A stretch of DNA of 64,000 nt from LMUY01 sp965199105 (GCA_965199105.1 CBDAQO010000002.1:3162001-3226000), one strand, 5' to 3'; numbered from the stretch's first letter, positions 29,621 to 46,216 are shown. Translations and numbers: made by a program. The notes: a model not told the origin generated them from the sequence alone.

Positions 29621-29922
29621 CTAAGCCATCCGCTTCTCGTCCACCACAATTGTCTGCTCGATGAAGGATGTCTCATACAGCATCCGCCCGACGACCCCGG
29701 CGATCATCGCCCCCGCGATCGGCGCCACCCAGAACAGCCACACCTGCCCGAGATAGGCACCGCCCGCGAACAGCGCCGGCCCCAGGCTGCGCGCCGGGTT
29801 CACCGAGGTATTGGTCACGGGGATGGAAATCAGGTGGATCAGCGTGAGCGCCAGCCCGATCGGGATGCCGGCGAACCCGGTGGCCGCGCCCTTGGACGTG
29901 GTGCCGATGATGATGATCGGGT
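29621..29922 (-). pseudogene. Aquaporin, C-terminal fragment
   Basis: The frame encodes the second half of a MIP-family channel: TTSKGAATGFAGIPIGLALT, then SIPVTNTSVNPARSLGPALF with the second NPA motif and its Arg, then VWLFWVAPIAGAMIAGVVG. The N-terminal half, including the first NPA motif, is absent. Upstream of about 29922 the frame changes into unrelated sequence (around CVTTSNPIIIIG). No N-terminal half is found elsewhere in the window. The gene was probably an AqpZ-like water channel, broken by the rearrangement that brought in the neighbouring accessory genes. Confidence 0.8.
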
Positions 29923-31178
29923 TAGACGTGGTGACGCAAGACACGTGGCAATACCAAGGACGGCAGGAACACGGCTGGTTCGGTGACGGAACAGCCCCGG
30001 ACTCGGGAAAGAAGCAACCACCGGACAAGCCTTCGCCTGCTGCCCTGGCGCAACGCATTCATGATGTCGGCCACACGCTCGTTGCTGGCCTGCCGGCCTC
30101 AAAACGATACCACCCAGCAGCCAAGCTCGGCCTAGACGATCACGCCCGCCTAGACCGCCTGCTGAGCGCCACGCTGCAGGCGCTGCCCGCGGGCGGTCCA
30201 GCCATCGCCAGGCACGTCTTTGGTGTCGCACCGGACACGCCCGGCATCGACGGCTTCGTTCGCGCCGCTCGCCTGCTCCGCGATGCGAGCGGCAGCCCCG
30301 ACATCCGCGCCGCGACGGATGCCATCGGCCGCGCGACGCAGGATATCGGCCTCGACCGCTTCAAGCCCTTCTTGCAGACGGCGGACGGCCATCTCCAGGC
30401 TAAAGGCGGCCTGCTGAAGCTGGCGCGCTTCCCACCCTTACCATCGACGCAGACGTTAGCCGGTCGATTGCCCGGCCTGCTCGCGCGGCCGCCTTGGGGC
30501 GCGGTGATCGGGCTGGCGGCTCAGGTGCTGCCGATGGTCGCCCAACTCATCCAGCGCGAGGACGTCCGCGACACCATCAAGCGTTTCAGCCTCGACCCGT
30601 CCAAGCCCGCCGACGTCACCGCCGCCTACGCGTTCCTTTGGGCCGAAGACCACGGCCCTTGGCTGTTCGACACACCCCAGACCGGCCCCGAGATGCAGGC
30701 AATGGCCGAGCGCGTCATGCGCGCGGCCCGATCCGACCCAGCGCTGTTCGGCCGGGCCATCGCTGGCGATGAGGACGCTCAACAAGAGTTCTCCGCAGCC
30801 GTGGCGCCGTCAGCCCCGGGCAGCGAAGTTGTCACCCACAATGACGAGGAGCGTGCGCTCGTCGCGCAAAGATTAGGTGAAGGCAGGACAGTTGCGGAAA
30901 TTCAAGCCGAGCTTAACGGGATGCGCGCGACCGGCACGGCAAAGACGTCTATCTACTTCCGTACCTCACACTATGCTGCTCGCCTGGCAAAGGACGGAGT
31001 CGATATCAAACTAGCGGAAAAGGAGGTGGAAACAAGATTGGCTCAGATTGCTTCTTCAATGCCCGCCGGTGCTATACAGATAGACAGGCTCACCTTGAAC
31101 AAGGTTGTGCTTGAGTATCGCTATTTTAAGCGCCCAGACGGCTCCATAAATGTCGGCACGATCTTTCCTGTAAAGTGA
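29913..31178 (+). CDS. Candidate polymorphic toxin (unknown N-terminal region, exchangeable C-terminal tip)
   Basis: About 420 residues; the start is uncertain because the frame enters the aquaporin remnant antisense (ATGs at 29907-29913, GTGs at 29928/29931). Residues about 40-290 are Ala/Leu/Pro-rich and helical, with no recognised domain. The last 110 residues change character: GTAKTSIYFRTSHYAARLAK, then LNKVVLEYRYFKRPDGSINVGTIFP at the end. The DNA there is clearly more AT-rich than the preceding part. A short charged tip at the C-terminus, followed directly by a small acidic gene, is the layout of polymorphic toxin-immunity modules. The toxin class is not identifiable by eye. The 5' end may be truncated. 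Confidence 0.55.
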   Translation: MIGLDVVTQDTWQYQGRQEHGWFGDGTAPDSGKKQPPDKPSPAALAQRIHDVGHTLVAGLPASKRYHPAAKLGLDDHARLDRLLSATLQALPAGGPAIARHVFGVAPDTPGIDGFVRAARLLRDASGSPDIRAATDAIGRATQDIGLDRFKPFLQTADGHLQAKGGLLKLARFPPLPSTQTLAGRLPGLLARPPWGAVIGLAAQVLPMVAQLIQREDVRDTIKRFSLDPSKPADVTAAYAFLWAEDHGPWLFDTPQTGPEMQAMAERVMRAARSDPALFGRAIAGDEDAQQEFSAAVAPSAPGSEVVTHNDEERALVAQRLGEGRTVAEIQAELNGMRATGTAKTSIYFRTSHYAARLAKDGVDIKLAEKEVETRLAQIASSMPAGAIQIDRLTLNKVVLEYRYFKRPDGSINVGTIFPVK

Positions 31179-31186
31179 GAACCCGA

Positions 31187-31555
31187 ATGCGGCCATTGAA
31201 CGCACACGAGATCCGAGTTGTCACCGCAGTATCCGCTAAAATCCAAACTGACTTGCGCGCTCGCCTACTAAATGACCTAGATTTCGCTGAAGTGGACGAC
31301 ACGAATTCGTCGGAGGAGATCGTCCTGTTTACCATAAAAGGATATCAGCGTCCGAAGTATGAAGGGCAGCATACCTATGGCGTCGACGGCGCTGTAGAAG
31401 ATTGCGATGGTGCAAAAATATCGATCCTATTGTTTGCCGATCCGGCAGATCATCTCCTGGAGATGGAACTCATCCGCTGGGATGGTGAGCCAGTCAGGGG
31501 GCCGAAGTGGCACACCCTTATTGTCGATGAAAGTGTCACAGCAAAGCCAGCTTAG
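31187..31555 (+). CDS. Candidate immunity protein
   Basis: A small acidic cytosolic protein of 122 residues with no signal peptide. It starts MRPLNAHEIRVV and contains ISILLFADPADHLLEMELIRW, then DGEPVRGPKWHTLIV. The N-terminal MRPL...E pattern and the later beta-strand block recall DUF6984-like proteins often found beside toxins; I hold this weakly. An in-frame GTG at 31175 would overlap the toxin stop by four bases. Composition is AT-richer than the chromosome average and matches the toxin tip, so both probably arrived together. Confidence 0.55.
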   Translation: MRPLNAHEIRVVTAVSAKIQTDLRARLLNDLDFAEVDDTNSSEEIVLFTIKGYQRPKYEGQHTYGVDGAVEDCDGAKISILLFADPADHLLEMELIRWDGEPVRGPKWHTLIVDESVTAKPA

Positions 31556-31918
31556 CCCGAACTCGCACGACGGCAACGCTACTTCCTAGTTGCGTAAAGG
31601 CGCGAGCGCACAATGTGCACTGGTTTATCTGACGCCACAACAAGCGGTCGATGAAGCCATGAAACGTGAAGCGAACTATACGCGGCAGCGAACAAGGGTT
31701 AACCACTAGTCGCTTCACCTGACAGATACCCCTTGAAACTCCCCCACCGCGTATGTTCCCTCTCCGTTCATGTCCACCACGCAACCTCCCGCGGGCGGTG
31801 CAACAAACCACCCGCAAACAACGGCTCACGTCCCCAGTCCCACCGTGGCTGCCAGGGCGAGAAGCCCCTGCCCTCGTGCGCGGGCAAAGACCCCTCCAAC
31901 CCTTCTCCGTAAGACAGC
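31556..31918. other. 363-bp gap downstream of rpoC without a supported gene
   Basis: No frame here looks coding. The left part continues the AT-richer accessory sequence. The right part (from about 31740) is chromosome-like. It contains at 31851-31872 an imperfect GCCAGGGC...GCCCCTGCC hairpin related to those between rpoB and rpoC, and may hold the rpoC terminator. The expected rpsL-rpsG-fusA genes are not here. Confidence 0.6.
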
Positions 31919-36085
<4,167 letters not shown>

Positions 36086-36104
36086 GAACGGCTCCTTAGG
36101 AAGG

Positions 36105-36213
36105 CCAGGGCGCTGCCCTGGACCCGGCAAAGGGCAGTCGCCCTTTGCAAACCCGATTGCAGGTGTGCAGAGGACGACTGTCCTCTGCTGGGGTGCAGGG
36201 GCAAAGCCCCTGC
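36105..36213. repeat. Array of four perfect hairpins between rpoB and rpoC
   Basis: Within 110 bp there are four separate perfect inverted repeats: 36105-36121 (CCAGGGC, 3-nt loop), 36127-36148 (GCAAAGGGC, loop AGTC), 36167-36188 (GCAGAGGAC, loop GACT) and 36195-36213 (GCAGGGGC, loop AAA). Each has a 7-9 bp stem, and three of the four begin GCA. They fill almost the whole gap between the rpoB stop and the rpoC ribosome site. They could be mobile-repeat remnants, processing sites or attenuators. Confidence 0.9.
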
Positions 36214-36217
36214 CGTG

Positions 36218-40387
<4,170 letters not shown>

Positions 40388-40459
40388 ACCAATCCTTGCA
40401 TCATGCCGGGCGAACCCAGCGGGCATCTCATGCGGCCGAACCGTGGCCGCCAACGGCAG

Positions 40460-40491
40460 AGGGGCGGGAACCGATACCGATTCCCACCCCT
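40460..40491 (-). promoter_or_regulatory. Strong hairpin between rplL and rpoB (possible attenuator or RNase III site)
   Basis: On the minus strand AGGGGTGGGAA and TTCCCGCCCCT form an 11-bp stem with one G-U pair, closed by a 10-nt loop. In Escherichia coli the rplL-rpoB gap holds an attenuator and an RNase III site that set the ratio of ribosomal protein to polymerase; a similar role is inferred from position. No U-run follows. Confidence 0.6.
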
Positions 40492-40545
40492 ATTCAGACC
40501 AGCGCTGCACCCCAGGCTCGCGCCGCAGGGTGGAGCCGTCGCGCC

Positions 40546-40932
40546 TTACTTGACCTCGACGCTGGCACCCTGATCCTCAAGCTGCTTCTTCAGCTTCGCA
40601 GCCTCGTCCTTCGTCACGCCTTCCTTCACCGTCTTGGGCGCGCCTTCGACCAGGTCCTTGGCTTCCTTCAGGCCCAACGCCGTGATCGCGCGGACTTCCT
40701 TGATGACGTTGATCTTCTTGTCACCCGCCTTGGCGAGGATCACGGTGAACTCGGTCTGCTCCTCCACCGGCGCGGCCGCCACCGCAGCACCGCCACCGCC
40801 CGCCGCCGGGGCCGCCGCCGCCGGGGCCGCGGCAGAAACACCCCACTTCTCTTCCAGCAACTTGCTGAGCTCGGCAGCCTCCAACACGGTCAAGCTGGAA
40901 AGCTCGTCAACGATTTTCGACAGGTCGGCCAT
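40546..40932 (-). CDS. rplL: 50S ribosomal protein L7/L12
   Basis: The 128-residue protein forms the flexible ribosomal stalk that recruits translation factors. It has the N-terminal dimerisation part (MADLSKIVDELSSLTVLEAA), an Ala/Gly hinge, and the C-terminal domain with EFTVILAKAGDKKINVIKEV and GLKEAKDLVEGAP. It lies 94 bp downstream of rplJ and 158 bp upstream of rpoB. Confidence 0.98.
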   Translation of the reverse strand: MADLSKIVDELSSLTVLEAAELSKLLEEKWGVSAAAPAAAAPAAGGGGAAVAAAPVEEQTEFTVILAKAGDKKINVIKEVRAITALGLKEAKDLVEGAPKTVKEGVTKDEAAKLKKQLEDQGASVEVK

Positions 40933-41026
40933 TATCAGACTTCCTTAGATGATGTTCGGTCGGTTCCATGCAAGCCGGGTTCCAAAGCGTAGTCCCACAG
41001 CCAGTTCACTCTTGCGTGTACAATCG

Positions 41027-41617
41027 TCAGGCCGCCGCCGCCTCGGGCCCGCCCACTGTTGGGGCGTCGTCCGCTCCGGCCCCATCTGGCTCGGCCCCAT
41101 CTGGAGCCCCGTCCTTGGCGGAAAACGCCGCAAGAACCCGCGCGATCTGTCCGCCCGGCGCCTGCAACACGCCCGCGATCCGAGTCGCCGGGGCGGCAAG
41201 AAGCCCCAGGATCCGCCCGCGCAACACGTCCAGGCTCGGCAGTTCGGCGAGTGCCTTGATCCCATCCACATCCAGCGTCTGGGTGCCCAAGGCGCCACCG
41301 ATCAGAACGAACTTCTCGTTGGTCCTGGCGAACTCCACGGCCACCTTCGCCACCGCCACCGGGTCGGTCGACCACGCGAGCGCGGTCGGGCCCTTCAGCA
41401 AGGGAGCGATGCCGTCGAATCGGGTCCCGTTCAAGGCAAGCGTGGCCAAACGGTTCTTCGCGACCTTGAAGGTCGCCCCTGCAGCTCGCATCCGCGTCCG
41501 CAGCAACGTCACCTCGGCGACCGTCAAGCCCTTGTTCTGGGTGACGACCACCATCGATGTCGCAGCGAACACGTCGGCGAGCGTCGAGACGAACTCCCGC
41601 TTCTCCGTACGGTCCAA
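41027..41617 (-). CDS. rplJ: 50S ribosomal protein L10
   Basis: L10 anchors the L12 dimers to the ribosome. The 196-residue product has MDRTEKREFVSTLADVFAAT at the N-terminus, FKVAKNRLATLAL and a C-terminal L12-binding helix, followed by a long Gly/Ala/Asp/Pro-rich tail that makes it about 20 residues longer than usual. The initiation codon is TTG (41615-41617) with GGAG seven bases upstream; no ATG or GTG fits the conserved start. The leader probably contains the L10 autoregulatory structure. Confidence 0.95.
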   Translation of the reverse strand: MDRTEKREFVSTLADVFAATSMVVVTQNKGLTVAEVTLLRTRMRAAGATFKVAKNRLATLALNGTRFDGIAPLLKGPTALAWSTDPVAVAKVAVEFARTNEKFVLIGGALGTQTLDVDGIKALAELPSLDVLRGRILGLLAAPATRIAGVLQAPGGQIARVLAAFSAKDGAPDGAEPDGAGADDAPTVGGPEAAAA

Positions 41618-41761
41618 AACCGCTCTCCACGACTATGGCCCCGCGCGTTTGGACCGCGCCAGGCCGGTTTCCCTCGGGGGCAAGCCAAAGCCCGCCCCGG
41701 TTCGCCTGTCCATGTCGCCGGAACCGCCGAAAACCATCCCTGGTCTGTTGGCATTCCCGTC

Positions 41762-41800
41762 TCCTGCGCGCGGGCCGAAGCCCATTAAGGTCCCGCAGGA
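41762..41800 (-). promoter_or_regulatory. Probable ribosomal L10 leader element
   Basis: In the 265-bp gap between rplA and rplJ, the minus strand has TCCTGC and GCAGGA arms enclosing GGGACCTTAAT, then a GGGC-TTCG-GCCC tetraloop hairpin. L10 leaders fold into such a stem with an internal kink and a TTAAT-type bulge, and bind the L10-L12 complex to repress translation. Assignment is by appearance and position. Confidence 0.55.
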
Positions 41801-41882
41801 CCACGTGCCGTCTCGGACAGGGTTCGACGAGGCTTGCGCCCCGCCTGCCCGCCACCGCCCGCAGGGCGACGGCGTATCTCGT

Positions 41883-42575
41883 TCAGCCAGCCAGGCTCGA
41901 CACATCCAGCCGAATGCCCGGCCCCATGGTGGAGGACAGCGCTGCCTTCTGCAGGTAGGTGCCCTTGGCGCCGGTCGGCTTGGCCTTCTGCACCGCGTCC
42001 ACCAGAGCGCGGATGTTCTGCACCAGCTTGTCGTCGTCGAAGCTCGCCTTGCCGACGCCGGCATGGATGATGCCGGCCTTCTCGGCGCGGAACTCCACCT
42101 GGCCCGACTTCGCCGCCGCGACCGCATCCTTCACGTTCATCGTCACGGTGCCGAGCTTGGGGTTCGGCATCAGCCCGCGCGGGCCCAGGATCTTACCCAG
42201 CCGGCCCACCAGCGCCATCATGTCCGGCGTGGCGATACAGCGGTCGAACAGGATTTCGCCGGCCTGCACCTTCTCCGCCAGGTCCTCGGCGCCTACTACG
42301 TCGGCCCCGGCCTCGCTCGCTTCCGTCGCCTTCACGTTGCGCGCGAACACGCCCACCCGCAGCGTCTTGCCGGTGCCGTTGGGCAGCGAGATCAGGCCAC
42401 GCACCATCTGGTCGGCATGGCGCGGGTCGATGCCCAGGTTCATCGAGAACTCGACCGTCTCGTCGAACTTGGTCTTGGAGTTCGCCTTGATGAGCGCGAT
42501 CGCCTCGGGCAGCGAATACAGCTTGGTGCGATCCACCGCCGCCTTCGCCTTGTCCAGGCGCTTGTTGTCTGCCAC
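41883..42575 (-). CDS. rplA: 50S ribosomal protein L1
   Basis: The 230-residue protein of the mobile L1 stalk has KTKFDETVEFSMNLGIDPRHADQMVRG and, in the middle, the RGLMPNPKLGTVT motif that marks the family. It starts 3 bp after the rplK stop and is therefore co-translated. L1 also represses this L11-L1 message in many bacteria. Confidence 0.98.
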   Translation of the reverse strand: MADNKRLDKAKAAVDRTKLYSLPEAIALIKANSKTKFDETVEFSMNLGIDPRHADQMVRGLISLPNGTGKTLRVGVFARNVKATEASEAGADVVGAEDLAEKVQAGEILFDRCIATPDMMALVGRLGKILGPRGLMPNPKLGTVTMNVKDAVAAAKSGQVEFRAEKAGIIHAGVGKASFDDDKLVQNIRALVDAVQKAKPTGAKGTYLQKAALSSTMGPGIRLDVSSLAG

Positions 42576-42578
42576 GGC

Positions 42579-43013
42579 CTAGCCCTCCACCACCGAAAGC
42601 CCCATCGACCGCGCCGACCCGGTGAGCATGCGCACCGCGGCCTCCACGTCGTTGGCGTTCATGTCCTTCATCTTGACCTCGGCGATCTCGCGCAACTGGC
42701 TCATCGTCACTCGCCCGACCATCGCACCCTTGCCCGGCGTGGTCGTACCCTTCGTGATGCCGGCCGCCTTCTTGAGAAAGTGCGTGTTGGGCGGCGTCTT
42801 GGTGATGAAGGTGAAGGTGCGGTCGCCGAACGCGGTGATCACCACCGGAACCGGCATGCCCGGCTCCATCTGCTGCGTCAGCGCGTTGAACTCCTTGCAG
42901 AACTGCATGATGTTGAGGCCGCGCTGGCCTAGCGCCGGGCCCACCGGCGGCGACGGGTTCGCCTTACCAGCAGGAATCTGCAGCTTGATGTAGCCCACGA
43001 TCTTCTTCGCCAT
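42579..43013 (-). CDS. rplK: 50S ribosomal protein L11
   Basis: The 144-residue protein begins MAKKIVGYIKLQIPAGKANP and carries the GPALGQRGLNIMQFCKEFNA block and the C-terminal rRNA-binding AAGITKG...VTMSQLREIAE region. It binds the GTPase-associated centre of 23S rRNA. AAGGAG lies upstream of the ATG at 43013. The usual upstream genes secE and nusG are absent; glgX is divergent instead, with a 269-bp shared upstream region in which I see no gene. Confidence 0.98.
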   Translation of the reverse strand: MAKKIVGYIKLQIPAGKANPSPPVGPALGQRGLNIMQFCKEFNALTQQMEPGMPVPVVITAFGDRTFTFITKTPPNTHFLKKAAGITKGTTTPGKGAMVGRVTMSQLREIAEVKMKDMNANDVEAAVRMLTGSARSMGLSVVEG

Positions 43014-43282
43014 TCCCTGGCTCCTTCCTGCCAAGGACCGCGGTGCAAACGGCCAGCGGCGCCAGCCAGCGCCCGAAAGCCTCCCGCGTTCCCAATGAGG
43101 GGCGCGTTCTAAGGGCTCGCGCGCGGCTTGTCCAGCCCGATCTTGCCCGCTACGGCTTGCCGCACCACGACCACGGCTGGCCGCACCAACCGTTGCGCCG
43201 CCGTGCAACCCCCGCAGGGTTCAGGCGCTTGGCTCCAGGCACGCGAACCGCCCCGATCCGACAACAAAGGATACCCCTTCAA

Positions 43283-45499
43283 GTGAACAGCCTCCGCATC
43301 GAGGAAGGCCGCCCCAATCCGTTGGGCGCGACGTGGACTGGGTTGGGCGTGAACTTTGCCCTGTTTTCCGCCAATGCCACCAAGGTCGAGCTCTGCCTGT
43401 TCGACGACGACGGCGAGACCGAGATCGGCCGCGTGGCGCTGCCCGAATACACCAACGAGATCTTCCACGGCTTCCTGCCCGACGCTCGGCCCGGCACCAT
43501 CTACGGCTACCGCGTCCATGGCCCCTACGCCCCCGAAGCAGGCCACCGTTTCAACCCCAACAAGCTAGTCATGGACCCATACGCCAAGGGCGTCATCGGC
43601 CAGATCACCTGGGCGCCCGAGCTGTTCAGCTACGTGATGGGCCAGGAGGACACCACCTACGACGAGCGCGATAGCGCCGCCTTCGTACCCAAGGGCCGCG
43701 TCATCGACCCGGCGTTCACCTGGGGCGAAGACCGCGCGCCTCGCGTGCCGTGGGACCAGACCGTGCTCTACGAGACCCACGTGAAGGGCTTCACCAAGCT
43801 GCACCCCGCCGTGCCGGAAGCCCTGCGCGGCACCTTCCGCGGCATGGCCACCCGGGAGGTCACGCAGTACATCCGCTCGCTCGGCGTCACCAGCGTCGAG
43901 CTGCTGCCAATCCACATGTTCGCCGATGACAGCTACCTGGTGGACAAGGGCCTTTCCAACTACTGGGGCTACTCCACCCTCAACTTCTTCTCCCCCAGCC
44001 GCCGCTATGCCAGCGTGCCCGATTTCGCCTTCTCCGAGTTCAAGGAAATGGTCTCCCGCTTCCACGACGCTGGGCTCGAGGTGATCCTGGACGTGGTCTA
44101 CAACCACACCTGCGAGGGCAACGAAAAAGGCCCGACCCTGTCGTTCAAGGGCATCGACAACGCCAGCTACTACCGCCTGCTGCCCGACCAGCAGCGCTAC
44201 TACATCAACGACACCGGCACCGGGAACACGGTCAATCTCTCCAACGCCCGCGTCATCCAGATGGTGATGGACAGCCTGCGCTACTGGGTAAGCGAGATGC
44301 ATGTCGACGGCTTCCGCTTCGACCTCGGCACCATCCTAGCGCGCGAGACCTACGGGTTCGATCAGGAAAGCGGCTTCCTGCGCGCCGTCAGCCAGGACCC
44401 GGTGTTGAGCCAGGTCAAGATGATCACCGAGCCATGGGATTGCGGCCCCGGCGGCTACCAGGTCGGCGGCTTCCCGCCCGGCTGGGCCGAGTGGAACGAC
44501 CGCTACCGCGACACCACCCGCGCGTTCTGGAAGGGCGACACCGGCAAGCTCTCCGGCATGGCCACCCGCTTCACCGGCAGCGCGGATTTCTTCAACCATC
44601 GCGGCCGGCCAGCCTGGTCCTCGGTCAACTTCCTCACCGCGCATGACGGGTTCACGCTGAATGACTGGGCCTCCTACAACGAGAAGCACAACGACGCGAA
44701 CGGCGAGGACAACAAGGACGGCAACAGCAACAACGAAAGTTGGAACTGCGGCGTGGAGGGTGCGACCGACGATCCGGAGATCAACGGCCTGCGCGAACGC
44801 CAGATCAAGAACATGCTGGCCACGCTGTTGCTGTCGCGCGGCACGCCGATGCTGCTCGCCGGTGACGAGTTCGGCCGCACGCAGAACGGCAACAACAACG
44901 CCTACTGCCAGGACAATGAGATAAGCTGGCTCAACTGGGACATGCGGGAGAAGGGGGACCACCTGGTCCAGTTCGTCCGCCGGGTCGGGGCGCTGCGGCG
45001 GCAACTGCCCATTCTGCACCGCTCGCGCTTCCTCACCGCGCAGTGGAACGAGGACCTCGGCGTGCGGGACGTCACCTGGCTCAAGGCCAATGGCGAGGAG
45101 ATGGACCAGGCCGCGTGGGACGACGCTGGGGCCCGTTCCATTGGCATTCTGCTCGACGGCCGCGCCCAGGCCAGCGGCATCCGCCGCCGTGGGTCGGACG
45201 CGACGGTGTTCATCATCCTCAACTCCTACCACGACGCGGTCAGCTTCGTGCTGCCGAAGGTGCCGGGCGGGCTGGCCTGGAAGTGCTCGATCGACACCAA
45301 CGTCACCGATCAGCCGGACGACACCGCGCGCTATGATTTCGGGGACGACTACATCGCCACCGGGCGCTCGCTGCTGCTGTTCGAGCTGATCCTGACCAAG
45401 GAGTATGTCGAGGCGACCATGGAGGCCGCGCGCGCCGCCATGCCGTTGGAAGAGAACGACACCCCAACGGTTGATGAACGCGCCGACACTCCATTATAG
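43283..45499 (+). CDS. glgX: Glycogen debranching enzyme
   Basis: GlgX removes short branches from phosphorylase-trimmed glycogen. The 738-residue product has an N-terminal CBM48 domain (NPLGATWTGLGVNFALFSAN) and a GH13 barrel with VILDVVYNHTCEGNEKGPT, DGFRFDLGTIL (nucleophile Asp), MITEPWDCG (acid/base Glu) and LTAHDGFTLNDW (third Asp). The start is GTG at 43283; AAAGG lies somewhat far upstream. No other glycogen gene is adjacent, although glgE and treS lie about 13 kb away on the same strand. Confidence 0.93.
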   Translation: MNSLRIEEGRPNPLGATWTGLGVNFALFSANATKVELCLFDDDGETEIGRVALPEYTNEIFHGFLPDARPGTIYGYRVHGPYAPEAGHRFNPNKLVMDPYAKGVIGQITWAPELFSYVMGQEDTTYDERDSAAFVPKGRVIDPAFTWGEDRAPRVPWDQTVLYETHVKGFTKLHPAVPEALRGTFRGMATREVTQYIRSLGVTSVELLPIHMFADDSYLVDKGLSNYWGYSTLNFFSPSRRYASVPDFAFSEFKEMVSRFHDAGLEVILDVVYNHTCEGNEKGPTLSFKGIDNASYYRLLPDQQRYYINDTGTGNTVNLSNARVIQMVMDSLRYWVSEMHVDGFRFDLGTILARETYGFDQESGFLRAVSQDPVLSQVKMITEPWDCGPGGYQVGGFPPGWAEWNDRYRDTTRAFWKGDTGKLSGMATRFTGSADFFNHRGRPAWSSVNFLTAHDGFTLNDWASYNEKHNDANGEDNKDGNSNNESWNCGVEGATDDPEINGLRERQIKNMLATLLLSRGTPMLLAGDEFGRTQNGNNNAYCQDNEISWLNWDMREKGDHLVQFVRRVGALRRQLPILHRSRFLTAQWNEDLGVRDVTWLKANGEEMDQAAWDDAGARSIGILLDGRAQASGIRRRGSDATVFIILNSYHDAVSFVLPKVPGGLAWKCSIDTNVTDQPDDTARYDFGDDYIATGRSLLLFELILTKEYVEATMEAARAAMPLEENDTPTVDERADTPL

Positions 45500-45544
45500 G
45501 AGAAAAGCGCCACGCGGGCGCGGGTAACGGGAGTGTGGCGGTCG

Positions 45545-46093
45545 ATGGACAGCATGGAGATCAACAAGGCCGCGGCCGCGATCCTGGTCGCGGGCATTGC
45601 CTTCATGGTGAGCGGGGTGGTTAGCGAGCAGTTGGTCCACTCCGATCGGCTGAAGCAGCCGGCCATCAAGATCGTCGCCGCCAACGCACCGCCGCCCACC
45701 GCGGCCGCGCCGGCAGCAGCGCCGTTGCCGCCGATTGCCCCCCTGCTCGCCAAGGCCGACCCGGCGGCCGGCGAGGCGGATGTGAAGAAGCTCTGCTCGA
45801 TCTGCCACAACTTCGCCGAGGGCGGCCCGGCCATCGTCGGCCCCAACCTTTACGGCATCGTCGGCGCACCGCACGCGCACATGGTGGGCTACAGCTACTC
45901 GAGCGCGATCAAGGGCAAGACCGGCCCCTGGACCTTCGACGAGCTGAACCAGTGGCTCAAGAAGCCGTCCGCCTACGCGCCCGGCACCAAGATGGGCTTC
46001 GCCGGCATCAGCGACGACAAGGAGCGGGCTGACGTCATCGACTACCTACACACGCTCTCACACAATCCCGAGCCTCTCCCCACCCCGGGCTGA
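45545..46093 (+). CDS. Membrane-anchored c-type cytochrome
   Basis: The 182-residue product has an N-terminal membrane helix (AAAAILVAGIAFMVSGVVS), a Pro/Ala linker, and a class I cytochrome c domain. The heme site is KLCSICHNF and the distal ligand is in GTKMGFAG. It is like the membrane-bound cytochrome c552/CycM proteins that carry electrons from complex III to terminal oxidases. GGGAG lies 11 bases before the ATG at 45545; an ATG at 45554 is also possible. It follows glgX but is functionally unrelated. Confidence 0.9.
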   Translation: MDSMEINKAAAAILVAGIAFMVSGVVSEQLVHSDRLKQPAIKIVAANAPPPTAAAPAAAPLPPIAPLLAKADPAAGEADVKKLCSICHNFAEGGPAIVGPNLYGIVGAPHAHMVGYSYSSAIKGKTGPWTFDELNQWLKKPSAYAPGTKMGFAGISDDKERADVIDYLHTLSHNPEPLPTPG

Positions 46094-46116
46094 TCCAGCT
46101 CCCTCCTCCACAGAAG

Positions 46117-46137
46117 CCCTCTCCCTCTGGGAGAGGG
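46117..46137. repeat. CCCTCTCCC-type intergenic palindrome, copy 5 (perfect)
   Basis: CCCTCTCCC and GGGAGAGGG enclose a 3-nt loop: a perfect 9-bp stem just after the cytochrome gene. It is the clearest copy of the family and could terminate the gene on either side. Confidence 0.75.
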
Positions 46138-46190
46138 TTGGGTGGTCGGTCGTGCGCCCCATCAAGTCGAGCCAAGCCCCCTGACCCCGA

Positions 46191-46216
46191 CCCTCTCCCG
46201 CAAGCAGGAAAGGGAG
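46191..46216. repeat. CCCTCTCCC-type intergenic palindrome, copy 6
   Basis: CCCTCTCCCGCAAGCAGGAA followed by AGGGAG. Second copy within 100 bp in the same gap, between the cytochrome gene and rpmG (convergent). Confidence 0.6.

Noticed and set aside
29895..29933. 9-bp direct repeat GACGTGGTG at 29895 and 29925 as attachment or target-site duplication
   Set aside because: The copies are only 30 bp apart, both near the same junction, and do not flank the accessory genes. No integrase or transposase is present.
31536..31829. Minus-strand frame of 97 codons downstream of the immunity gene
   Set aside because: Arg/Cys-rich product without ribosome site, partly antisense to the immunity gene. It looks like non-coding sequence.
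41027..41855. Longer frames overlapping rplJ and its leader
   Set aside because: Their products are Arg/Gly-rich and out of frame with the clear L10 homologue; the leader looks structured, not coding.
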